Assembly (NCBI GenBank): GCA_964393535.1
Contig: CAYMUC010000041.1
Coordinates: forward strand, 1-23,566
Reading direction: 5' to 3'
Source of the DNA: CAYMUC01 sp964393535
Lineage (GTDB): Bacteria; Actinomycetota; Acidimicrobiia; Acidimicrobiales; Ilumatobacteraceae
DNA: 23,566 nt
Within the stretch, counting starts at the first letter, position 1, and every line of letters begins with the position of its first letter. Below, in pieces: positions 1 through 6,485 of the stretch. Position numbers and translations under genes: made by a program. The notes under the pieces are model-generated. The model did not search any database, was not told where the DNA came from, and was given only the letters and a program-made list of their open reading frames with translations.

Positions 1-161
1 TCGAGGACGCCCGCCAGGCGCTGTTCAACCTGCGGTTCCAGCTGCCCACGGGCGCGCTGGAGCGCACGAGCGAGATCCAGATCCGCAAGCGGGAGATCGC
101 CCGCATCCTTACCGTTGCGCGCGAGCGCGAGATCGCCGCGCAGGAGGCAGCACGTGGCTGA
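1..161 (+). CDS. rpmC: 50S ribosomal protein L29, C-terminal part (left end missing)
   Basis: The frame starting at base 3 reads EDARQALFNLRFQL, then a second basic helix containing IRKREIARILTVARERE, and stops with TGA at 159-161. L29 is a small two-helix 50S protein near the exit tunnel; the 'LFNLRFQ.ATG.LE' followed by 'R..IARI.TV.RER' pattern is its signature. Only about 52 codons are present; the N-terminal ~15-20 residues lie outside the window. The stop overlaps the GTG start of the next frame at 154, the usual tight rpmC-rpsQ arrangement of the S10 operon. What follows is not a normal S17, so this end may belong to a different genomic location from the rest of the window. Confidence 0.85.
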   Translation, partial: EDARQALFNLRFQLPTGALERTSEIQIRKREIARILTVAREREIAAQEAARG

Positions 162-507
162 GGCCAAGACACCGCAGGAGAGCGTGGCCGCACGCAAGGT
201 GCGCCAGGGCGTGGTGGTGAACGCCCTCAACGTGAAGATCGCCCTGTTCTTCCTGTCGTTCCTCCCGCAGTTCCTCGACCCCGATCGCGGCTGGGTGGGG
301 CTGCAGGCGCTGACGCTGGGGTTGGTGTTCGTGGCCATTGCCCTGTGCACCGACAGCCTGTACGCCCTGGCGGCATCGGGCCTGCGCGAGGTGCTGCTGC
401 GCGGCCGTTCGCTGGCGTTCGTGCAACGGTGGGTGGCGGGTGGCATCTACATCGGGTTGGGTGTGCTGGCCGCCACGACTCATCCCACCAGTTCTGGCTC
501 GTCCTGA
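154..507 (+). pseudogene. Chimeric ORF: S17 N-terminus joined to LysE/RhtB exporter C-terminus
   Basis: The GTG at 154 has a strong Shine-Dalgarno AGGAGG at 142-147 and overlaps the rpmC stop, exactly where rpsQ belongs. Residues 1-22 (MAEAKTPQES... RKVRQGVVV) look like the start of ribosomal protein S17. From about residue 18 the sequence instead matches the second half of LysE/RhtB amino-acid exporters (VRQGVVVNALNVKIALFFLSFLPQF; the family usually has 'G.LVN.LNPK.ALFF.AFLPQF'). Three hydrophobic segments follow, near residues 27-40, 52-75 and 95-110. Both proteins are broken at the same point: S17 lacks its OB-fold and LysE lacks its N-terminal half. VRQGVVV(N) fits both families, so the join lies near 199-222. 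A mis-assembly is more likely than a real fusion, because rpsQ is essential. Confidence 0.75.
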
Positions 508-513
508 TACTCG

Positions 514-3500
514 TCATCGGAAGTCACGAGCCGGCGGAGCTGCCGATACCGGCAGAGCGCTGATGTGTTCCGCGACGATGTTGACGGCACCGTCGGCACG
601 TTCCAGCCGACCGCTGACCATCAACGCCGGAGCGCCCTGCACCACCTGAGCGAAGCGAGACCAACAGCCTTTGGAGACGATGACGTTGATGAGCCCGGTC
701 TCGTCTTCCAGGTTCACGAACATGGTTCCCTTGGCGGTCATGGGCCGCTGCCGATGGGTGACCACACCGGCCACCTGTACCCGGGCAGGCGCCGAACATG
801 ACGTGAGATCGGCCGCGGTGCGCACTCCCAACGCACGCAACCGTTCCCGTAGGAACACCGTGGGATGACCATCGGGGGCGATGCCGGTGGCCCACAGGTC
901 GGCGACGGCCACCTCCACCGGTTCCAGACCCGGCAGGGTGGGGGCTGAGGTTCCCGTGACGATGCCTTCGAGGCGACCGGGTCGCGACTGCGCCACCGCA
1001 CCCGCCATCCACAACGCTGTGCGGCGATCGAGACCCAGAGACTCCTGAAAGGCACCGGCGGTGGCCAATGCCTCGAGATGGTCCAAGGACACCTCGGGAA
1101 CAGCACGGATCACCTGCTCCATGGACTGGTAGGGCCCGCCCTCGACGATGCTGCGCGCCAACGAGTGACCCACCCCCCGTACCGATGACAACCCCAGTCG
1201 CACGGCCCAACCGCCGTTCGAGGCGGGATCAGCCTCCAGCGTGGCCTGGACACCCGAGGCGTTCAGGTCGGGGGTGCGCACCACGACACCGTGCCGCCGG
1301 GCATCTCGCACCAGGCTGTGCGGACTCCAGAAGCCCATGGGTTGAGCATTCAGCAGAGCGGTGCACAGTGCTGCAGGATGATGCAGTTTCATCCATGCCG
1401 ACGCATAGACGAGGTAGGCGAACGACACGGCATGGCTCTCGGGGAAGCCGTAGTTGGCGAAGGCCGCCATGGTGTCGTACACGGCCGTGGCCACATCACC
1501 GGTGATGCCGCGTCGTGCCATGCCATCGAACAACCGCTCACGTAGGCGTTCCATCTTGTCGCGACTGCGATGCGACCCCATGGCCTGGCGGAGGCGATCG
1601 GCCTCGGCAGCGGTGAACCCTGCCACGTCCATGGCCATCTGCATGACCTGTTCCTGGAACAACGGTACGCCCAGGGTCTTGGCCAGACTGCGTTCCAGCA
1701 ACGGATGGAGGTAGGTGACGGGCTCGGCCCCCGTACGCCGCCGGAGGTAGGGGTGCACCGAACCACCCTGGATGGGGCCGGGACGGATGAGGGCCACCTC
1801 CACCACCAAGTCGTAGAAACGACGGGGTGCCAGACGGGGCAAGGTGGCCATCTGCGCCCGGGACTCGACCTGGAACACCCCCACGGTGTCGGCGCGGCAC
1901 AGCATGGCGTACACCTCGTCCTCCTGGGCGATGGTGGCCAGGTCGATGCGGATGCCCTCGTGCTGAGCCACGAGATCGACGGCACCGTGCAGGGCCGACA
2001 ACATGCCCAAACCCAACAGGTCGAACTTCACCAGGCCGGCGGCGGCGGCATCGTCTTTGTCCCACTGCAGCACGCTGCGCCCCTCGGCGCGGGCCCACTC
2101 CACCGGGCACACGTCGATGACCGGGCGATCGCACAGCACCATGCCCCCCGAGTGGATACCCAGGTGACGGGGCAGACCCTTCAGTTCTTGCGCCACCTGC
2201 CACACCTCGTCGGTGGGTTCACCCGGTGGCACGCCCAGTGCTCGCGCCGCATCGCGCACCGCCGAACGGGTGCGGTAGGTGATGACGTTGGCCACCTGGG
2301 CGGCGTGATGACGCCCGTACCGCTCGAAGACGTACTGGATGACTTCTTCACGGCGGTCGCTCTCGATGTCGAGATCGATGTCGGGTGGGCCGTCACGTTC
2401 GGGTGACAGGAACCGCTCGAACAACAACCCCAGCGACACGGCATCGGCCTTGGTGATGCCCAGTGCGTAACAGACGGCGCTGTTGGCCGCACTGCCCCGA
2501 CCCTGGCAGTAGATGTCGGATCGTTCGCAGAACTGCACGATGTCCCACACGATGAGGAAGTACCCGGCGAAACCCAAGGTGGCGATGACGTCGAGTTCGT
2601 GATCGATGGTGCGCCACGCCCGTGCTCGCAGGGTGAGATCTTCGGTGGCGTCGCCGGGACGTTCGCCGTAACGACGACGAGCACCCTGTGCCGTGATGTT
2701 CCTGAGGAACGTCATCTCGTCGAGACCGTCGGGACAGGGATAGGGCGGCAGCGAGGGTGCCACCAGCGCGAGATCGAAGGCGGCGGCACCGCCGATGTGC
2801 GCCGCCCGTTCCACCACCCCGGGATACCGGGCGAAACGGCGATGCTGCTCGACCCCACTGCGCAGCGATGCCCCCACCGTGGCCGCCAGCCATGGGTCGA
2901 ACTCGTCGAGCGTGCACCGGGCCCGGGTGGCGGCCAGCACATCGGCCAGACGACGCTGCCCCGGGGTTGCGTAGCGGACGTCGTTGGTGGCCACGCATTC
3001 CACACCGTGCTGGTCGGCCAGACGCACCAAGGCATCGTTCCGCGCCGTGTCGAGGGGATCGTCGTGATGCCACAGTTCCACCAGGACGCGGTCGCGTCCG
3101 AAGACCTCGACCAGATGGGCCAGACGTCGCCCGGCCACCCCGGGACCGTCGTGCACCAGACCCGAGGGAACCCACCCGTCGACGCCACCGGTGAGCACCC
3201 ACCACGCCGACGGCACCCCACCCGGTCGGGCCTGCTCGGCGAGTTCGACGAGGGAGAACCGGGGCCGCTCTTTCGCCCCCGCCAACTGCCCCAGACTCAG
3301 CGCCCGCGAGAGCCGGGTATACCCGGTGGGGCCATCGGCCAGCAGCACGAGGTGATCACATGTGGCCTCCAACGAGGTGTCCAACGACACCCCAGCCCCG
3401 AACACCGTGGCCAGACCCAATGGACGGGCCGCCTCGGCGAACCGTACGGCGCCGTAGAGACCATGACGGTCGGTGAGAGCCAGGGCCTCCAGACCCAGAC

Positions 3501-3603
3501 GGTGAGCCTCGGTCGCCAAGGCCTCGGGAGAGGAGGCACCGGTGAGGAACGAGAACGACGATCGGCAGTGCAGTTCGGCGTATGAACATGACGAACCCCG
3601 CAT
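514..3603 (-). CDS. dnaE2: Error-prone DNA polymerase III alpha subunit DnaE2 (ImuC)
   Basis: C-family polymerase that performs SOS mutagenesis with ImuA and ImuB. The N-terminal PHP domain starts with YAELHCRSSFSFLTGASSPE (around residues 8-27) and continues with LALTDRHGLYGAVRFAEA. The palm carries GRGSAANS near residue 367 and PPDIDLDIE near 405-413, holding catalytic aspartates. The C-terminus has an OB fold (VAGVVTHRQRPMTAKG, then FVNLEDETG). The ATG at 3603 gives 1029 aa, near the usual ~1030-1090. It is preferred because TATGGT (3611-3616, minus) lies 7 nt upstream, just after a LexA box; the in-frame ATG at 3615 overlaps that -10. A longer open frame continues upstream only because a run of Ns separates a duplicated promoter end; that extension is antisense to NUDIX and not real. 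It is convergent with the LysE fragment, 6 nt apart. Confidence 0.95.
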   Translation of the reverse strand: MRGSSCSYAELHCRSSFSFLTGASSPEALATEAHRLGLEALALTDRHGLYGAVRFAEAARPLGLATVFGAGVSLDTSLEATCDHLVLLADGPTGYTRLSRALSLGQLAGAKERPRFSLVELAEQARPGGVPSAWWVLTGGVDGWVPSGLVHDGPGVAGRRLAHLVEVFGRDRVLVELWHHDDPLDTARNDALVRLADQHGVECVATNDVRYATPGQRRLADVLAATRARCTLDEFDPWLAATVGASLRSGVEQHRRFARYPGVVERAAHIGGAAAFDLALVAPSLPPYPCPDGLDEMTFLRNITAQGARRRYGERPGDATEDLTLRARAWRTIDHELDVIATLGFAGYFLIVWDIVQFCERSDIYCQGRGSAANSAVCYALGITKADAVSLGLLFERFLSPERDGPPDIDLDIESDRREEVIQYVFERYGRHHAAQVANVITYRTRSAVRDAARALGVPPGEPTDEVWQVAQELKGLPRHLGIHSGGMVLCDRPVIDVCPVEWARAEGRSVLQWDKDDAAAAGLVKFDLLGLGMLSALHGAVDLVAQHEGIRIDLATIAQEDEVYAMLCRADTVGVFQVESRAQMATLPRLAPRRFYDLVVEVALIRPGPIQGGSVHPYLRRRTGAEPVTYLHPLLERSLAKTLGVPLFQEQVMQMAMDVAGFTAAEADRLRQAMGSHRSRDKMERLRERLFDGMARRGITGDVATAVYDTMAAFANYGFPESHAVSFAYLVYASAWMKLHHPAALCTALLNAQPMGFWSPHSLVRDARRHGVVVRTPDLNASGVQATLEADPASNGGWAVRLGLSSVRGVGHSLARSIVEGGPYQSMEQVIRAVPEVSLDHLEALATAGAFQESLGLDRRTALWMAGAVAQSRPGRLEGIVTGTSAPTLPGLEPVEVAVADLWATGIAPDGHPTVFLRERLRALGVRTAADLTSCSAPARVQVAGVVTHRQRPMTAKGTMFVNLEDETGLINVIVSKGCWSRFAQVVQGAPALMVSGRLERADGAVNIVAEHISALPVSAAPPARDFR

Positions 3604-3639
3604 GGGGGCCACCATATCGAACAGATGTTCTGCGAACAA
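3585..3639. repeat. 55-bp duplicate, left copy (contig-end overlap)
   Basis: Identical base for base to 3740-3794. It contains the dnaE2 start codon, -10 and LexA box. 55 is a common final k-mer size in de Bruijn graph assemblers, so the pair is best read as one genomic sequence present at two contig ends. Collapsing the pair restores a normal NUDIX-to-dnaE2 spacing. Confidence 0.9.
3611..3639 (-). promoter_or_regulatory. SOS-controlled leaderless promoter of dnaE2 (LexA box in the -35/-10 spacer)
   Basis: On the minus strand: -35-like TTGTTC (3634-3639), a 17-bp spacer containing the perfect GAACATCTGTTC palindrome (3619-3630), then -10 TATGGT (3611-3616) and the ATG 7 nt further on (3603). 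GAAC-N4-GTTC is the LexA operator core of Gram-positive and actinobacterial SOS genes. The box ends 2 nt before the -10, exactly as in the imuA promoter. A second, artefactual copy lies at 3766-3794 on the other side of the N gap. Confidence 0.85.
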
Positions 3640-3739
3640 NNNNNNNNNNNNNNNNNNNNNNNNNNNNNNNNNNNNNNNNNNNNNNNNNNNNNNNNNNNNN
3701 NNNNNNNNNNNNNNNNNNNNNNNNNNNNNNNNNNNNNNN
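3640..3739. other. Assembly gap of exactly 100 Ns
   Basis: A run of 100 Ns is the usual placeholder for a scaffold join of unknown size. It sits between two identical 55-bp sequences, so the gap probably has no real length. The two contig ends overlap and were not merged. Confidence 0.95.
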
Positions 3740-3794
3740 AACATGACGAACCCCGCATGGGGGCCACCATATCGAACAGATGTTCTGCGAACAA
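3740..3794. repeat. 55-bp duplicate, right copy (contig-end overlap)
   Basis: Second copy of 3585-3639. It carries the LexA core at 3774-3785 and the -10 TATGGT (minus) at 3766-3771. It is followed by unique sequence leading to the NUDIX stop codon at 3818. Confidence 0.9.
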
Positions 3795-3817
3795 CTGTCC
3801 AAAGTGTCCTCATGTTC

Positions 3818-4384
3818 TCATGAGTGCCCAAGGTCTGCGCTGACCGCGACCAACGCGCCCCGGAGTCCATCGTCGGCCATGCCGATGGCGGCCTCCCACG
3901 AGAACCACGCCACATCGGGACTCTCGCCGGGCGGTGGTGCTGGATCCATATCGGGGGCCTGCAGCAGATACCGCAGATCGAGGTGGGTATGACCCCGAGG
4001 ACCTGCATGGACGTCGATGTGCACGAGGGCCACACCCGACACCGGATGTTCCACTGGGAGACCCGTCTCCTCACAGGCTTCGCGCCGGGCGGCGTCATGA
4101 GGCCACTCCCCCGGGTCGACATGCCCACCGGGCTGCAGCCACAGCCCCAACCGCTTGTGTCGATGCAACACCACACCACGCGCTCCCACCACGATGGCCG
4201 AGGCCGTGATGTGCACGGGATCGGCGTGCTCGTCGAACGGGTCGGTCAACGAGGCGATCCGGAGGTGGAACTGCTCCAGCGACCATCGTTCGCGCTCGTC
4301 GACAGGGCTGTGGTCCTGCAGCAGTGAGACCACCGCGCTCAACCGAGGGTCGGTGACAGACATGGACGACGATGCTGCCACCAT
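3818..4384 (-). CDS. NUDIX hydrolase embedded in the mutasome operon
   Basis: 188-aa protein with a complete Nudix box at residues 87-109: G87-x5-E93-x7-R101-E102-A-C-E105-E106-T-G108-L109, the metal-binding helix of enzymes that cleave nucleoside diphosphates linked to another moiety X. Substrates range from oxidised dNTPs to NDP-sugars and cannot be read from the sequence. The ATG at 4384 shares its A with the imuB stop (TGATG), so translation is coupled to imuB; an in-frame ATG seven codons later (MSVTDPRLS) is an alternative start. The gene therefore lies in the SOS-induced imuA-imuB transcript, directly upstream of the dnaE2 promoter. A role in cleaning the nucleotide pool during error-prone synthesis is inference. 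Confidence 0.9.
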   Translation of the reverse strand: MVAASSSMSVTDPRLSAVVSLLQDHSPVDERERWSLEQFHLRIASLTDPFDEHADPVHITASAIVVGARGVVLHRHKRLGLWLQPGGHVDPGEWPHDAARREACEETGLPVEHPVSGVALVHIDVHAGPRGHTHLDLRYLLQAPDMDPAPPPGESPDVAWFSWEAAIGMADDGLRGALVAVSADLGHS

Positions 4385-5778
4385 CAGCGGTACGACGCAC
4401 GCAACCACCACCGCTGCTGTTGACGAAACACCAACAACGCCTCCCCGTCGTCGGTGACGATCTGGAGTCGGGCCTGTCGCCGGTGTTCGCCAGGCTGCCA
4501 CCAACGCTCTTCCAGAGGCCAGGGACCCGCCCAGGCCACCACCTCTCGGGTGGTGCCGTCGGCAGCGACGAGACGACCCGGTGGGGCGCTGAGCTCGCCA
4601 CGGGCACTCACGATCACGGTGCGACCCCGGGCATCGCAGAGGTCCACCGCCGCCGGCTGGCGCCACACCCGCGCCGGGGACGGGGACGGGAGTCCACCCG
4701 GCCACGGGGCGACACCGGACGGCGAGGCCTGCCGCATCCGATCGTTGGACACCGGCAGCCGTTCGTAACACTCGACAGGATCACGCCCACCGCGCCACAC
4801 CAACTGCCCTACGGCATCGGAGCCGAGAAGACCCACTACACGGGCCACAGCGCGCCCGGCCCGGTCGTCGCCATGGGCCTCGCCTCCCCACCACCCGCTC
4901 TGGCGACTGCGCTCGCCGTCCACTTCCACCACCACCAGTCGCAGCAACACCACGGGGCCGGCATGCCACCCCTGCAACTGCCACCTGAGGCGATCCACCA
5001 TGGCGGCGGGGCGTAGGCCGTCCACATGCGACCACACGCGTTCCCGCTGCTCACCGTGATCGGTGTGGAGGTGGATGCCCACCGCAGTGACCACCTCACC
5101 GCGGCGCACGAGTCGGCGATCGAGTTCCTCGGCGAGGCGACGGCCGGCGAACATCACGGCCTCGACGTGTTCCGCCGGCGGAGAGAACTCCTGCTGGACG
5201 GAGATCTCGACCGAGGGCGCCACGCCACCAGCAGGCGGTTCCACTCCCGAAGCCCACCTGTGCGCCCGATGGCCGGGTTCGCCGAACCGACCGACAAGAT
5301 GCGCCAAGGGCACTGCCGCCAGATCGCCCAAGGAGCGCAGTCCCAGACGCGCCAGTCGTCCGACCAGGTCGGCATGGAGCCCAGCAGGGCTACCCGGTTG
5401 GCACAGGACGGTCACGGGAAGACGCCGGTGAACCTCCACGGCGTCATCGTCACCGAGAAGAACGGGTTCGCCACCTCGACGGGACTGGTGAGCCAGCACC
5501 CATGACAGCAGACGACCGGGTGCCACGGCGACGCCGATGTCCATGGCACCGGCATCGCCCAGTCGCTGGAGGAGGCGATGGACCATGGCTGCTTCACCAC
5601 CCCACACCCGTTCCGGACCGCGGGCGGCGAACCACACCCCGAGGTCATGGCCCTGCGCGGGCAGTGCATCCCATCGAGCGATCAGATCGCCCAACACACG
5701 CCACACTGCGGTCGGGTCCTCACCCGAGGTCCACACCGCGGTGACCGCCCGGAACGGCAGGCTCGACAGGTCCGACAC
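4384..5778 (-). CDS. imuB: ImuB, inactive Y-family polymerase homologue, short N-terminus
   Basis: Adaptor of the mutasome: a Y-family fold without polymerase activity that links DnaE2 to the sliding clamp. Family marks: FAARGPERVWGGE (about 50-62), helix-hairpin region GLRSLGDLAAVPLAHLVGRFG, and a C-terminal block with PWPGGLPSPSPA and VVAWAGPWPLEERWW. The likely clamp-binding motif is QSGWWG at residues 293-298, where mycobacterial ImuB has QLPLWG. The GTG at 5778 is chosen because GGAG lies 7 nt upstream and it follows the imuA stop by 4 nt. This gives 464 aa against roughly 520 in mycobacteria. The usual first ~65 residues (W.PDWP, then an AAR..GVR.G..R.EAQ region) are absent; the frame upstream reads through imuA in nonsense and offers no better N-terminus. 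Confidence 0.88.
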   Translation of the reverse strand: MSDLSSLPFRAVTAVWTSGEDPTAVWRVLGDLIARWDALPAQGHDLGVWFAARGPERVWGGEAAMVHRLLQRLGDAGAMDIGVAVAPGRLLSWVLAHQSRRGGEPVLLGDDDAVEVHRRLPVTVLCQPGSPAGLHADLVGRLARLGLRSLGDLAAVPLAHLVGRFGEPGHRAHRWASGVEPPAGGVAPSVEISVQQEFSPPAEHVEAVMFAGRRLAEELDRRLVRRGEVVTAVGIHLHTDHGEQRERVWSHVDGLRPAAMVDRLRWQLQGWHAGPVVLLRLVVVEVDGERSRQSGWWGGEAHGDDRAGRAVARVVGLLGSDAVGQLVWRGGRDPVECYERLPVSNDRMRQASPSGVAPWPGGLPSPSPARVWRQPAAVDLCDARGRTVIVSARGELSAPPGRLVAADGTTREVVAWAGPWPLEERWWQPGEHRRQARLQIVTDDGEALLVFRQQQRWWLRASYR

Positions 5779-5782
5779 GTCG

Positions 5783-6442
5783 TCACTCCGGGAGCCACAG
5801 ATGATGGCGCTGCACCCGACCACGCCGACGGGCTTCCACGTCGACGAAGACCTGACGGCGGACGAAACGGCCGAGTTCGTCGAAGTGTTCCCAACCGCCC
5901 AGTTCATCCGCCGGTGACGACCACAGGGTGAGATCGACCTCCCAACCACCGGCCCCGCCCACCACCACGACCACCCCTCCACGGGTGCGCAGACGAGCCT
6001 GGAGACGGCGTAGGGCACGATGCCCCAGCGCAAGCGCCGCTGGCACGATGACGATGTCGAACCCTTCGACGAGTGCCGCCATGACGTCGGCAACGGTTGC
6101 CTCGGCACTCGAGGTGGATGGGTCGTGCGACAGGGAGACCACAACCGTACGCGCCAGCACCACCCCCAACTCTCCAGCAGCACCGCCCCCCAACTCGAGC
6201 ACCCCTGCTCGCTCGACCACCGCCAGCCAGGAGCCGTCGCGTGTGGACGCACTTGCCAGCGCAAGGGCTAGTGACAGATCCGCCACACCGCGCACCGCCA
6301 CCACCTGACCCCGCACCAGAACGGCATCGGGGAGCACCGACACCAGGGAAGCGGTGACGGGCAGCGTGCGTTCGTGGGCCAGCACCCGGGTTTGTTCACG
6401 AAACACTGCAAGCGTGTCGGGAAGAACAGCGGGGAGAGCCAC
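5783..6442 (-). CDS. imuA: ImuA, RecA-like mutasome accessory protein
   Basis: 219 aa from the GTG at 6442, close to the ~204 aa of mycobacterial ImuA'. The sequence has the LARGQVVAVRG-type strand followed by SLALALASAS, the RecA-like core position of the P-loop. The GxxxxGKT residues are missing (VRGVADLSLAL), as in actinobacterial ImuA' proteins. The C-terminus is basic (EARRRGRVQRHHLW). The start is supported by TATGCT 6 nt upstream and a perfect LexA box just beyond. Longer in-frame extension would run back through the operator into the neighbouring gene. The stop lies 4 nt before the imuB GTG, so the two form an operon. ImuA/ImuA' homologues assist ImuB and DnaE2 in damage-induced mutagenesis. 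Confidence 0.85.
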   Translation of the reverse strand: MALPAVLPDTLAVFREQTRVLAHERTLPVTASLVSVLPDAVLVRGQVVAVRGVADLSLALALASASTRDGSWLAVVERAGVLELGGGAAGELGVVLARTVVVSLSHDPSTSSAEATVADVMAALVEGFDIVIVPAALALGHRALRRLQARLRTRGGVVVVVGGAGGWEVDLTLWSSPADELGGWEHFDELGRFVRRQVFVDVEARRRGRVQRHHLWLPE

Positions 6443-6448
6443 CGCGCC

Positions 6449-6477
6449 AGCATAGCGAACACGTGTTCGCGTTCGAA
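6449..6477 (-). promoter_or_regulatory. SOS-controlled leaderless promoter of imuA-imuB-NUDIX
   Basis: On the minus strand: -35-like TTCGAA (6472-6477), a 17-bp spacer containing CGAACACGTGTTCG (6456-6469, a perfect 14-bp palindrome with GAAC-N4-GTTC core), then -10 TATGCT (6449-6454) and the GTG of imuA 6 nt further (6442). LexA bound here would block RNA polymerase directly. Box-to-(-10) spacing is 2 nt, the same as at dnaE2. Confidence 0.9.
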
Positions 6478-6485
6478 AGGTCGCT

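Noticed and set aside
109..517. Minus-strand ORFs opposite the rpmC/LysE region
   Set aside because: They are Gln/Arg/His-rich shadow frames of high-GC coding DNA with no family features.
3585..3794. True tandem LexA boxes or a repeat-type mobile element at dnaE2
   Set aside because: The two copies are identical, flank a 100-N placeholder and have length 55; a contig overlap explains them.
3616..4179. N-terminal extension of the dnaE2 frame (1221-aa ORF through the gap)
   Set aside because: It passes through Ns and the antisense of the NUDIX gene. DnaE2 homology begins only at the sequence after ATG 3603.
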